Part shown: positions 11,089 to 22,941 of the stretch, in pieces
How the letters are laid out: each line of letters starts with the position of its first letter
Numbering within the stretch: the stretch's first letter is position 1
From: Microthyrium microscopicum
Taxonomy: Eukaryota; Ascomycota; Dothideomycetes; Microthyriales; Microthyriaceae
Length of the DNA: 64,000 bases
NCBI GenBank assembly: GCA_010405405.1
Contig: MU004236.1
Location: forward strand, 694,576-758,575
Direction of reading: 5' to 3'
The notes under the pieces: generated by a model
Database searches by the model: none
What the model saw: only the letters and a program-made list of their open reading frames with translations
Told to the model about the DNA's origin: nothing
Position numbers and translations under genes: made by a program

Positions 11089-11167
11089 GCTCGATTAGCT
11101 CAGTTGGTTAGAGCATTAGACTAATGCTGTTATCTAAAGGCCACTGGTTCAACCCCAGTATCGAGCA
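11089..11167 (+). tRNA. tRNA, probably Ile (AAT), with a short insertion in the anticodon loop
   Basis: The acceptor stem GCTCGAT pairs with ATCGAGC at the end; the D arm contains TAGCTCAGTTGG (A box) and the T arm is ACTGG-TTCAACC-CCAGT (B box). The anticodon stem TTAGA pairs with TCTAA, but the loop between them has 12 nt (CTAATGCTGTTA) instead of 7. The simplest reading is anticodon AAT followed by a 5-nt insert, shorter than usual tRNA introns. A TTTTCTTTTT run after 11167 fits Pol III termination. Either a minimal intron or a non-functional copy is possible. Confidence 0.75.
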
Positions 11168-11589
11168 TTTTCTTTTTGGGTCCATGATATCTGCTTGCTG
11201 AAGCCAGAGGCTTCGGTGTTCAGGGTGGTGGCCGTTACACCTTGGGAGTCTTTGTTATTCCTATCAGAAGTAAGAAAAAGCCTCGTGATTATTGGGTTCA
11301 ACATATCAGAAGCAATCGACTTGAACGCCAGATGTGATGGTAAGATGAGAAGAGGAAGAAAGAGAACAGTCAAGAGACTCTTCAATCGACATTTTATACA
11401 CAACAAGGGCATCACGTGCGACATCACGATACATCCCTGGACTTAATGGACCCTACTCTCAATAGAAATGTTTTAGGCACTAGTACTTAATATAATCGTA
11501 TTGAAGAATGTAGTAAAGTGGGCTCTTTTTCAAACTTATTCTATGGATAGTATTGGTTGATTGAGAGGGAAAATATGCCCAAATTGAAG
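11168..11589. other. Intergenic flank between tRNA and retroelement
   Basis: Normal base composition and no supported gene. Open frames on both strands at 11149-11446 overlap each other and lack recognisable features. The flank ends at the CTTTG target duplication. Confidence 0.5.
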
Positions 11590-11594
11590 CTTTG

Positions 11595-11889
11595 TGATGG
11601 AATATAGTCCGTGCAGCTTAGGGAATGCAAAATCGGTAAAGGAAACATTAAAGAATCTAATTAACTAACTACTGTAATAACTACGGTATTTATACCCTAT
11701 TAAAGATGTAAAACGTGTCTTCTTAAAGCCTAGAATTTAGGCTATAATAAAGGCAAAAGTAATATATAAAAAGGGGTAGAAAAGGCAAAAAGATATAATA
11801 GTTAATAGAGGCTAAATTTTAGTATTTCTACTTCCTAATCTTAGATTAGGACTAGCGCGGATCTAAGGTTTAGAATAAACCTTCTATTA
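11595..11889. repeat. Left LTR of the RIPed retrotransposon
   Basis: It is 295 bp and aligns without gaps to 20352-20646. Its outer end keeps TpG and CpA (TGATGG, GTGCAGC), while its inner end is converted, the opposite of the right LTR. Confidence 0.9.
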
Positions 11890-12791
11890 TACCCTCTAAG
11901 TTTCTAACCTATAGATTTTAAAATATACTTAGTATTAAGTATAAAAAAATATTAATTTTTAGGTTTTCTAAGACTAAGCTACTAAAATATTAAAACTAAT
12001 TAAAATAGGAAATAAAAGGTATTATTAGGTAGCCCTAGCGTAGAAGATTTAGCTTATATAAAAATATAAAAGATTTAGTAATTTATAATAGTAGTAGGAA
12101 TATTTATAGCGTTCTAAAAAGAATCTTCCTAAGCTAATACTAAGTACTCTATATCTACTAAATTTAGTATCTTTCTAAACTTCTTATATTCTTATAGAGA
12201 AAGAGCTTTTATTAAACTATCTACTAGCATCTTACCTATAAGAACCTATTTAATAAAGATATAGCCTTTTATAACTTCTTAATAAAGCTAGAACTAATAT
12301 ATATTAATATATTTTAATCTAGAAGATAAAAGCTAAGCCTACTTTATTACGATACCTACTATTTAGGTATTATTATTTAATATTAGTATTTTAATATTAG
12401 GATTAAACTTAAGCTATAAAAAGAGGCATTAAATTAAGATTAACTCTTTTAAGGTATTTAAAAAGAATAGAAGTTCTGCTTTTATTATAGATATTAAGAC
12501 TATCTTCTAACGTAAAGATTACTAACTAATAAGTCTTTTAAACAAGTTAAATAAAAAGCCCTAAGTTAATCTTTAAGTCTCCTAATTATCTATAAATATA
12601 GTATTATAAGCTACAAGAAATACTTCTTTGCTAATAGTAAGTACTTTAGTAGTTCTATAATACTTAAGCGCAAAGTATTTTATTATTTAAAGATATAGAA
12701 TAGTTTTCTTAATCTTATAGTAATAAAACTTAGAAGAATTCTAGTTAAAGTAGCTTAAATAAGAGGCTATATAATAAATATCTAGCCTATA

Positions 12792-13019
12792 TGTAAGGAT
12801 TCCTCGCTAAAGCATAATGGCTTTGGTGTTGAGCCAGATCTTTACAAAGATCTGGCGGCGCTAGTCCCGATTGGGGCTAGCGTCTCTAAGGATTTACCGA
12901 GCATCACCCTCTTCTTCCCTTAGCGTAGATTCTACTCTACCTCTCTCTCTCCCTTCGTACGCTAGATCGTTGAATATTATCTACTCTTTGCTTAATTACG
13001 TACCCGTTGGATCCTCACA
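12792..13019. mobile_element. Un-RIPed solo LTR nested in the retroelement
   Basis: A 228-bp block with normal base composition begins TGTAAGGATTCC and ends GGATCCTCACA, so it has TG...CA ends with short inverted termini (TGTRAGGATYC). The same 5 bp, CTATA, flanks it at 12787-12791 and 13020-13024. This is the structure of a solo LTR left by recombination. Inside are a hairpin (AGATCTTTACAAAGATCT) and CT-rich tracts. CpA and TpG are intact, so it arrived after the host element was mutated or is too short to trigger RIP. Confidence 0.8.
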
Positions 13020-14722
13020 CTATATACTATCGTAGAGTAGATTATAAAGCTATAATATATTTAAAAGGCGTAAATTTAATCTTTAGATACCTATTCTTTA
13101 TTTAGAACAAGTTTAATAAGATTTAAGATAAAAATAACGTATTTAGTCTTCTTTATAATATTAAGCTAGAATTTAGCGTTAATTTTATTAATATACTAGT
13201 CCTATAAGATCTAGAGCTTTTAATTAGCTTAATCTTAAAGTATTTAAATATTAAGAAAGCTTTTTAGAGTACTTAAATCCCTTATAGCATAATACGTACT
13301 AAGTTTATATTTTATTTTATTTACTTTTACTTAATATACTTTTAGTAAGAGAAAGAGGAAATTATTAATATAATAAAAAAGAAAAATAGAATACTAAACG
13401 TATTTAAAAAAGTAAAAGTCTTTTAAAATAGGCTTAAACTTTATTATATAGAGAGTAGCTCTTATATCCTAATACTATAGTAATAAAGATCTTAATAGTC
13501 TATAAAGGGTATAGCAAAGTAGTAAGACCTTTCTAAAGATATTAAAACCTTTAAAGTATTAAACTAGAACTATTTTATCTAAAATAGTATTTAAAAAGGC
13601 ATTTATAGTATTAAATTAGTAAAGATCTAAATTAAACGTAGCTATTAGCGTAAGAATTATACATAATATATAGTAAGCTTTAATAGTAGTATAAATCTCT
13701 AGTTCTAGATTTTAGTATTATAGATCTCTTCTTATATAAATTCTAGCCTTATATTTAAGAAGGAAGCTATTTAAATTATACTTCTCTAAAAATACCTACT
13801 TTAAGGGTAGAATAAGCTTATTAGTTTAAAGGGTATAGACCTCTTTAAATATACCTTATTTCTAAAGTATTTTAATTTTAATTCTAATAGCTAAAAGATA
13901 CTAGTCTTAATTAGGGCGTTTTATTATTTTAAACTATATTTTTAATAATTCTAGTATATTTCTTTTATAATAGTATTAAACTAAAGCTATAAAGAACATA
14001 TAATATAATAAAGCGAGGAAGTAAGATTTATAAAGTACTAGATTAGTAGTCCTTAAGGATTATAAAATATAACTACTTCTTATAGCGTATATAAAGATAT
14101 TTTAAAAGGCTTAAATCTCTTATTTGTACTTAGTAATATACTACTATTTTAGGCAAGCTATTAGAGTAGCTAGTAGCAGTACTAGTAGAATTATAAAAGT
14201 AAAATCTTCTAAAGTATTTTCTCTTAATTTAGTATAATCTCTAGTAGATAACAGACTTATAAAGGGTATTAAATATCATAAAGAAGGCTAAGATAATAGT
14301 AATAATATAGGATTAGGCGTTATTAGCTAGTCGTTAAATATAAGTTAATTAGAATTGTTTTTAAAAGTCTAATAGCTATCTTATTTTTACTATTAATTAT
14401 TCTATACCCCCTAATTTTAATTAGGCTATTATTTAGCTTCTTATAGGTTAAATATACTACTACTAACGTCTATTTTAAGATAAGAGAGCAGTATATCTAG
14501 AGGTACGTTAGCAAATTAGTCGTTAATTATAGTAAGCGCAATAGTATTAAATTTAATAATTTTATTAATTATAATATCTCATACTTTAATAATATAGTTA
14601 TTTAAAGGAATCTAGACCCTAAAGATATTACTTTTAGTATAACCTATTAGCTAGCCTTTAATTAAGCAAGATTAAAGCTTCTTAAGCTTTAGAATATTAG
14701 GATTATAAATATAGGCTTTTAA

Positions 14723-15197
14723 NNNNNNNNNNNNNNNNNNNNNNNNNNNNNNNNNNNNNNNNNNNNNNNNNNNNNNNNNNNNNNNNNNNNNNNNNNNNNN
14801 NNNNNNNNNNNNNNNNNNNNNNNNNNNNNNNNNNNNNNNNNNNNNNNNNNNNNNNNNNNNNNNNNNNNNNNNNNNNNNNNNNNNNNNNNNNNNNNNNNNN
14901 NNNNNNNNNNNNNNNNNNNNNNNNNNNNNNNNNNNNNNNNNNNNNNNNNNNNNNNNNNNNNNNNNNNNNNNNNNNNNNNNNNNNNNNNNNNNNNNNNNNN
15001 NNNNNNNNNNNNNNNNNNNNNNNNNNNNNNNNNNNNNNNNNNNNNNNNNNNNNNNNNNNNNNNNNNNNNNNNNNNNNNNNNNNNNNNNNNNNNNNNNNNN
15101 NNNNNNNNNNNNNNNNNNNNNNNNNNNNNNNNNNNNNNNNNNNNNNNNNNNNNNNNNNNNNNNNNNNNNNNNNNNNNNNNNNNNNNNNNNNNNNNNN
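14723..15197. other. Assembly gap (475 N)
   Basis: Undetermined bases inside the AT-rich element. The missing sequence probably holds the left half of a TIR element whose right half resumes at 15198. Confidence 0.95.
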
Positions 15198-15639
15198 ATA
15201 CTTTTTATAATTATAGTAATTATATTTAAAAAGTTATTAATAGAAATTAAAGAATAAAAAATATATTTATCTTTAAACAATTATAACTTAATTAACTTTT
15301 AAGATATAAAAATAATAAAAACATATCTAGATAGAGCTTAACAAGCTCTAAATAGTAATATAAAAATTATACCTTAAAGTTACCTATTTGGGTTACGATG
15401 TCTCTAATAACTACGATAAATTTTAAATAACTACAATAGATTTTAAATAACTATAATAGATTTTCGATGTATTTAAAATAACTACGATAAGTTTAAAATA
15501 ATTAGAATAACTAGAATTATTTAATACTTTATCCGATATATATCTAATGCGCATCTAATGTCTTTAAAATAACTAAAATAACCGTTTTACCGTTAGATAC
15601 GTAGTCCAATTTGCGATACATAATAATTTTTTTACGATG
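15198..15639. mobile_element. Right half of a TIR element, copy 1 (left half in gap)
   Basis: These 442 bases align without gaps to 19568-20009, with roughly two dozen differences that all appear to be transitions. It ends with the same terminal motif as copy 2 (ATAATAATTTTTTTACGATG). Confidence 0.75.
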
Positions 15640-17888
15640 TATTATCTTACTTCTTACCTATTACGGCTTTATAATTCTTATAAATTTAAAGGACCTTATA
15701 TTTAATATTGCCTACTTTATAACCTATATTTTTAATAATAGTAAGCACGTAGCGTAGGAATTAAATATAGTTCTCTTATATCTTCTAAGAAAGTATTTCT
15801 AATAGATAGAACTTTATAATAGTATAGTAAGCGTAGATAATCTAGTAATTATTATTATAGCCTTTCTTAACCTAAATTAGATTAATATAAAGTTTCTTAA
15901 AAGGCTTTAAACCTAAATCTATTAGTTAATAAGAGATCTATTTCTTTTGCTTTATTTTAATATAGATTTTACAAAAATAATTATTATCTTTAGTATCTCT
16001 AGAAGGAGTAACATTTAGAGTAATTTTTACGCCTTTAGTAGCGTATTCTATATAAGATACTATAGCTTTACTAATATAACCTATCCATTAGTGCTATTTA
16101 GATATAAAAGCTATAAAAATATAAGGAAGTAATAATATTATAGAAAAGGTATAGTAAGGATTATTTTTAAAGAGAAAGTAAATATTAAAGAAAATAATCT
16201 TAGCTAGAAGCTTTTCTATTTTAACGTACTTAATCTAGCCTATTTTGTTATTCTAGCAATATCTTATAACTTTTATCCTATAATAGGAAGCTAAATTCTT
16301 ATAGAAGCTAGGCATATAAGCAACGTTACAAAGAGTAACTATTTAGTATCCTTTAGGGCCTAAAATAGTAATATTTATATTACTATATCCTATAACCTAT
16401 AAGGAGACTCTACTATAGATTAAAGAACTAAGAATACTCTTATATATCTTAAAGTAGGATCTATTATTATAAATATATATATTTACTCTAAAATTAAGAA
16501 TAAATCTTCTATTAGGAAATATCTTAACTACTATAAACATTACAACTTTTATAACTACTATTCTAATACCTATATATTTAATTAGTTTAGGTAGTTAATT
16601 ATTATTATTACGTTTTTATTCTTACTCTCCTTAGAAGATATAATTAACTCTAGCTTTAAGTATAGAATTTCTAAGGCTCTTTTTAATTTTAGCTTCTACT
16701 TTAGAGTTAGGATACTATCTATTTAAACGTTTATTAAGTTAAAAATAAAAGTAATTATTATAGAGTTCTATCTTACTATAAAGGCAAGAAGGAGTTATCT
16801 TTCTATCCTTCTAAGAACTCTATAATCTAAACGTTAAGAAAAGTTAATAAGCATTTATATTTAAGGAAGTCTTCTTAAGTTAAGATATCTCTTCTTAAGT
16901 CTTTTTATTAAGAATAATAATAAAAGTAATACTAGATTATAATACTAGTATAATTTCTTTACTATAAATAGTCTAATACTTCTTAATATACTCTAAAAGA
17001 ATAAGTCGTTTATCTTCTATATAATAATAAATAAACTATATTTAAGCACTAGGGTAGAGAGCTTAAGTAGCGTCTATAAAGATATTTATAAGCTATTTCT
17101 TAGAGATTCTATCTTTATTATAAAAAGAGCTTTCTTTTTAAAGGAATATTTAATAAGTTAGCTAGAGTTATAGTTCTTACTATTTATGCCCCTTCCTTAA
17201 AATATTAAATTCTTTATTTAGCTTTAAGATTATACTAGTTTAGAAAGGATAAATACCTTTCTAAAGTACCTAAAGTATATCTTAAGCTTTAAAGATATTA
17301 GTAACGTAGTTCTAGAGACTTTTAGATACTATTTTATTTAGAAAGTTGTTAATCTTAACTATAGCATTTTTAGTATTTTAGTACTCCTAATAGTCTAAAT
17401 TATATATCTATAATAGAATATTATATTCTTAAGTAGGAGTTAACTCTACTATTTAAGTAAGTTAATTCTTATTATTCTTTATAGATACTTAAGAAATAGT
17501 AGATTTTACTAGGCATATTTTAGATAGGCGTACTAATTCTTTTAGAGAAGAACTAGTTCCTTCTAAATTAATATAATCTTATATATTTAGAATATATACC
17601 TATTATTTTATAGAGTTAATCTAGGTATACTAGTTATTATTATTCTTTAATATAACTACTATAAAGAGATCTCTAATAGTTACTATTTTAGGTAATCCTT
17701 TTATAAGGTCTATATAGTATACTTAAGAATAATACCTAGCTTTTTATAAAGATTAATATCTTTAATACTACTCTAATTAAGAGGTAGGAACGCTACTATT
17801 ATATTGAGTTACTATAGCTTATTCCTTTAGCTTAGTAGGCCGTTTTAAAGATTCCTCTAATTTAAAGGAACTATCTTAGTATATAAAA

Positions 17889-19083
17889 AAAGAAGAAGAG
17901 GTAGAGAAGAAGTAAAAAAAAGTATTTTATACCTCTAAAGATTAAGGGATTACCTATTTAGGTAATTTATGTTAAGTTTATTTAAAAAAAGCGCGCGTAA
18001 GCTTATAATAGGTACTTCTAATAAGTTATTACTCTGTTTAGAAGATACTACCTTAGTATCTCTATACCTCTATTTAGGAGATACTACCTTAATATAAAGG
18101 AAGAAGAAGAAGAAAAGGAGAATAAGTAAAGAAAGAAAGATATTTATACCTTCTAAGCTTCTAAGATTTCCTCTTTAAGTAGTTTAGGCCTAGCGTTATG
18201 TCTCTCTACTTAGAAATAAAATATAAAATAATTAAATACTTATATATTCTTACTAAGTATTCCTTCTGCTCTACTTAGGAATAGAATATAGAATAATTAA
18301 ATACTTATATATCTTTACTAAATATACCTTCTAGTTATAATATACTAAGCCTAGACTAAAGTACTAAAGTTAAGTTAGTAATAGTAAGATTGCTAATAAT
18401 ATTCTATAGGAATTTAGAATATACTTAAAGGTAGCGTAAGTTTTAGTACTACTATAGTTAAGGTAGTAAAGAGGTTAAGTCCTTAAAATTAAGGAATAAT
18501 AATAATAGTTTGTATAATACTAATAGTAAGTTTCTTTAAGAAACCTATTTAGTAGCTTAAGTCTATAAAAAAAGAAGTAGTAAGTATAGTAATATAGTCG
18601 CTATTAAGGATTTAGAAGGCATTATCTAGTACTACTAATGCTAAGGCTATTAGCGTATTCTAATACTACTAATACTAAGGCTATTAGCATGCTAAGCCTA
18701 GTAAAAAAGTTAAGTCCTTAAAGGTAAAAACTATTAATAATTAAGTCCTTAAAATTAAAAAAGCAATAGCGGTAAAAGAACCGTTAAAGACTAAAAGACT
18801 AGATAGTAACTAAAAGTAGTAAGAAGTATTGCTTATGCTTTACCTCTATAAATACTAAGGGTTTAAGGGAGTAATAGCTTTTAAAGAACTATTAAGATTA
18901 AGAATATACTAGGAGCTTAATAGTAAAGGTTATATAAACGCTAAATATAGTAAGAAGAGTACTAATAAAGGCGTAAAGCTTAAAGTACGTAATAAAGAAA
19001 AGAAGAAGAAAAAAAAGAAGGAAGAGAATAAAAAGATATTTATATCTCTAAGGTTTATAGGATTACCTCTTTAGGCGATTTCT
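17889..19083. repeat. Three dispersed copies of a purine-tract/box unit and a 65-bp tandem repeat
   Basis: Copies at about 17889-17969, 18096-18186 and 18995-19083 each have a GAAGAAGA-rich tract followed by TATTTATA, CCTCTAA and GGATTACCT-like blocks. Between them, 18204-18268 and 18269-18333 form a 65-bp tandem duplication starting CTCTACTTAG. RIP has degraded all copies. Confidence 0.6.
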
Positions 19084-19135
19084 TAATTTAATCTACTAAT
19101 TCCTTACTCTTTTTTACTATTAAATAACGTAGTAA

Positions 19136-20009
19136 CATTGTGAAAAAATTATTATTAATTTGAGCTATCTAATAGCACTAATAATAGCTATAACTATTAT
19201 ACGTAGTAGGTCATCTAAGGAGTTAGAAATAACTTTAAAATAACTATGATAACCTACGATAACCTAAAGATTAATAAATTAGGTAAAAGGATTTTACTAA
19301 AGTTCTTAAGTCTAATAACTAATTAACTAATTTAGCTATGCGCCTAGAAGATCTTGCTATAGGCTAAAATATAGGGTTTAGTACCTTTGGTTTAATCTAG
19401 AAATAAAAAGGTTAAAAAACTATAGAGTTAGTAAGGATTCTAGAAATAAATAAAAAAAGGAACATTAAAGTCTAAAAAACGTTTTTAGGCTGCAACTAGT
19501 AACTACTTAATAATAAATTCTAATTTAAATTATAACTTACTTATCTAAATAAGGGCTATCTAATGGTATACTTTTTATAATTATAGTAATTATATTTAAA
19601 AAGTTATTAATAGAAATTAAAGAATAAAAAATATATTTATCTTTAAACAATTATAACTTAATCAACTTTTAAGATATAAAAATAATAAAAACATATCTAG
19701 ATAGAGCTTAACGAGCTCTAAATAGTAATATAAAAATTATACCTTAAAGTTGCCTATTTAGGTTATAATGTCTTTAATAACTACGATAAATTTTAAATAA
19801 CTATAATAGATTTTAAATAACTACGATAGATTTTTAATATATTTAAAATAACTATAATGAGTTTAAAATAATTAGAATAACTAGAATTATTTAGTACTTT
19901 ATCTAATGTATATCTAATGCGTATCTAATGTCTTTAAAATAACTAAAATAACCGTTTTACCGTTAGATACGTAGTCCAATTTGCAATGCATAATAATTTT
20001 TTCACGATG
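19136..20009. mobile_element. 874-bp nonautonomous TIR DNA transposon, copy 2
   Basis: The left end reads CATTGTGAAAAAATTATTAT and the reverse complement of the right end reads CATCGTGAAAAAATTATTAT, a 20-bp terminal inverted repeat with one mismatch. No transposase frame survives. I cannot identify a clean target duplication in the mutated flanks, so the superfamily is open. Confidence 0.6.
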
Positions 20010-20351
20010 AAGGTTCTCTCGTTACTTCCTAAGGATTTAAATAGGTATTATAAATAATAAAGTAATAAAAAGAAGTATAAGTTGCCATAGAGGAGAATAA
20101 ATAAAGTAAAGTACTTCCTAACCCTACTTTAAAAAAGTAGTAGCTTTAAATAGTAGTTCTAACTTTAGTAATAATTATAACTTTAGAAGTAATATTATAA
20201 GTTAATCTATAACCTAAACGTTAAGTTTTAATACTAAAACTAGTATATAGTAATAGCTAGAATTTAGGAGATTATAATAATATAGTTTATAAAGAATTTA
20301 CGTATAGAATAATAAAATAATAAAGGTATATTAAAATACTAGGCTTATAAC

Positions 20352-20646
20352 TAACAAAATATAGTCTATATAGCTTAGGAAATATAAAATTAGTAAAGAA
20401 AATATTAAAGAATCTAATTAACTAACTACTATAATAACTATAGTATTTATATTCTATTAAAGATATAAAATATATCTTCTTAGAGCTTAGAATTTAGGCT
20501 ATAATAAAAGCAAAAGTAATATATAGAAAGGGGTAGAAAAGGCAAAAAGATATAATAGCTAATAGAAGCTAAATTTTGGTGTTTCTACTTCCTGATCCTA
20601 GATTAGGACTAGCGCGGATCTAGGGTTTGGAACGAACCTTCTGTCA
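20352..20646. repeat. Right LTR of the RIPed retrotransposon
   Basis: It is 295 bp. Here the inner (left) end is heavily converted and the outer end keeps TpG and CpA (TTGGTG, CTTCTGTCA). Confidence 0.9.
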
Positions 20647-20651
20647 CTTTG

Positions 20652-21070
20652 AAAGGTACATTAGCGTTATGAAACTAAGGTAATCGTTTATGGATGCTAT
20701 TAATTTCTTTTGCTAATAAGTTCAGCATCTCCATGCTAGGTATGCCTAACAGAAATACAGATCCGCATAGCAGAGTCCATACTCCACCACACCGGGTTCC
20801 AATGCTACGTCCTGAGAACTCGAGTTGATCGAGCTTGTATTCGCTGAAGTGCGGGTTTGAAAGCTTCTCTTTCGTTGTAGCTACGGACGGACACACGCAA
20901 CAACCTAGGAGATGCTCGGTCGGAATATCCGACTGGCAGTAGGCTCCCATCAACTGGTCCTGGGCGCCCTTTTAAGGAAAGACCCTTTCATCCTTAACAA
21001 ATTTGATACAAGGTCGAAATTTTACGCAACCGACGAGCAAGACAGCAACTATCAAATTGTTTTTCGAAGC
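20652..21070. other. Flank between retroelement and carboxylesterase
   Basis: A 92-codon minus-strand frame at 20675-20953 has several cysteines and a hydrophobic patch but no recognisable family or splice context. I do not call a gene. Confidence 0.4.
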
Positions 21071-22539
21071 CTATTTGCAAGCTGAATATCCTGGAATATC
21101 TGATACAAGAGCATTCTTCGCGCTCACGCTGGCTAAGGAATCTCCCAAAAGTTCCACAGCGCCATCATTATACGACTTCCATCCCGCCTGTGGCAGTCCC
21201 TTTTCAGGGTCTTTCAGGAACGCTAGCCAAAGATCTTGCATCTTCTCACTCGTCTCCTTTTCAAAGGCCGTGGATTGGCCGTTGACAATACCATGCGTCC
21301 CAAAAACCAGAGGCAATTCGAATGAATGGAAGGCGCCCACTGTAGGGTGAATGTTTGTAAAGTTACCACGATACTGATAAAAGTAACTTGTCAGTCCTGC
21401 CTTGGCTCTCAATTTCAGATCTGTCGTTTGGCTGCAGAGAAAGGTTCCTCCCTCGTTCAGGTTGAAGCCATAAATGGCAGGGCCTTTAGCCATCTTCTTG
21501 GCCTCGCTTTGTATTCCAAAGTCTTTAAACAATGTGACGTTATCGTTCAGAGGGGAGAAATTGAGTGTGGCCGCAGCAGGAGTCGCGACGAATGCTTGCA
21601 GTCTTGTAGCATCCACTTGTCGCAAGCAGGCCAATTCCTTCTCAGGAGCGCCTGAGCAGTTGAAGTGGGCTGCCAGACCAGTGAACGGGCCTCCAATGGC
21701 AGTAGACATCGCATTTCCCATTCTCAAAGAGGCCCCACCCGAGTCAATGATAAATGATCGAGCAATAGGATTTTCCCAGTGAGCGAATGTGTACCAGCCA
21801 ACTGACGCGGCGCCGGCGGACTGTCCCCAGAGCGTGATTTTGGCTGGATCTCCCCCGAATCCTGCAATATTCTTTTGTACCCATTCTACCGCAGTTCGTT
21901 GATCCAAAAGGCCGAAATTTTGTCCTTTATTTCCTGCGGCCCCAGAAGCGAGTGCGGCAGAATTGGGGAATCCGAAAGCTCCAAGACGGTATTGTACACT
22001 GACCAAGATGTGCGCTTGAGAGCGCTGCACCCATGGGGCACCGTTTTGATAAGGCACGGAAGTCCCACCCTCACGAAGCCCACCACCATGGATCCAGACC
22101 AGGACGGGCAATTTCTCTCCAGCTGACGCATTGTTTGGTGCCCAAACGCTCAGTGTAAGACAATCCTCTGAAACTGGTCCCTCAATGAGGAATTGATACT
22201 GAGTTTGACTTCCAAATGGGCCGTTGTTCTCGGCTTTTGTTTGCATACAGCCTGGTGGCATAGTTTTGACATCGAGGGATTTAGAAGACTGTGAGACGGC
22301 TACGGGAGCGGCCCAGCGAAGAGGCCCCGTGGGCGATTGAGCATACGGAATTCCAAGCCATTGGCGGACAGAGGGGAAAGTGCTGTTGATGAAGCCGGTC
22401 ACTGCTAGAATTTAGCAGCGTTCGTAATGACAACATTGCATTTCTTACCTGATCCACTAGAAGTAGCAACAGTGAGAGTCTCAGGCGCAATCGAAAGGGC
22501 CTGCCCTAGAAGGGTCGTAAAGACAAGAGTCAGTCGCAT
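21071..22539 (-). CDS. Secreted type-B carboxylesterase/lipase, internally shortened
   Basis: Exon 1 (22539-22449) encodes a signal peptide (MRLTLVFTTLLGQALSIA); a 44-nt intron leads to exon 2 (22404-21071), for 474 aa. Family marks follow in order: GIPYAQ.P.GPLRW, SEDCLTLSVW, PVLVWIHGGG (oxyanion hole), then the nucleophile elbow LWGQSAGAASV. The usual GESAG Glu is Gln here, as in some fungal members. The acid is in FNLNEGGTF and the histidine in GAFHSFELPLVFG. Only about 43 residues separate the acid and His, where the family normally has over 100, so some 60-70 residues are missing in frame. It would hydrolyse esters outside the cell if still active; substrate unknown. Confidence 0.85.
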
Positions 22540-22941
22540 TGTGAAATGTGAGGTGGTGTTGGTGCCGAACAATTTCTGCAATGCGCGCTCATTGAAGTAG
22601 AAATAGACATTCTAGATAATCTACCATAACATCCTAGCTGTAAACTAGAGATTAGATATTTAGTGAACGTTCAAGCGGATTTGATTGCTTATAGGCATTG
22701 TCGGAAGAGCCGCAATATAATGGAAACAAATCATCATGAAGATATAGATGTCGGACCTATAAGTACAAATACCTGTTCCTTGTTACAATTTCTACACCAT
22801 ACTGCTGTGACATGGAAAAAATGCCCAAAAAGATGAATTTGTTGTTCAGCAGTCGCTGATGACTTCAAAGAGTTTTGAGGAACCGATCGAATTTACTGCA
22901 TCAGCGGATTCGCAAGAGTGACTGGCGTCTTGTCAATAACT
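22540..22941. other. Intergenic region between carboxylesterase promoter and HET gene 3' end
   Basis: No gene seen. It serves as promoter for the minus-strand carboxylesterase and 3' region of the HET gene. Confidence 0.4.

Larger units (their letters stand above)
11590..20651. mobile_element. RIP-degraded LTR retrotransposon with nested insertions
   Basis: Two direct 295-bp terminal repeats (11595-11889 and 20352-20646) begin TGA/TAA and end TTA/TCA, consistent with ancestral TG...CA ends, and are flanked on both sides by the same 5 bp, CTTTG (11590-11594 and 20647-20651). This marks both ends of one insertion, although 475 bases of the interior are undetermined. The interior is extremely AT-rich, with CpA and TpG almost absent while CpT, CpC and ApG remain, the signature of RIP. 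All mismatches I see between the LTRs are transitions. Coding frames for gag or pol are destroyed, so I cannot say copia or gypsy, nor the strand. A 475-N gap, a young solo LTR and a TIR element lie inside. Confidence 0.9.

Noticed and set aside
14672-15280. 202-codon minus frame across the gap
   Set aside because: Most of it is undetermined bases, so it is not evidence of coding.
15198-20009. The 442-bp repeat pair read as LTRs of a nested 4.8-kb retroelement
   Set aside because: The second copy extends left to a 20-bp inverted terminus at 19136, which fits a TIR element better; no TG...CA ends or target duplication were seen. Not fully excluded because of the gap.
20675-20953. 92-codon minus-strand frame next to the retroelement
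   Set aside because: No recognisable family, no splice partners, and it abuts the element boundary; too weak to call.
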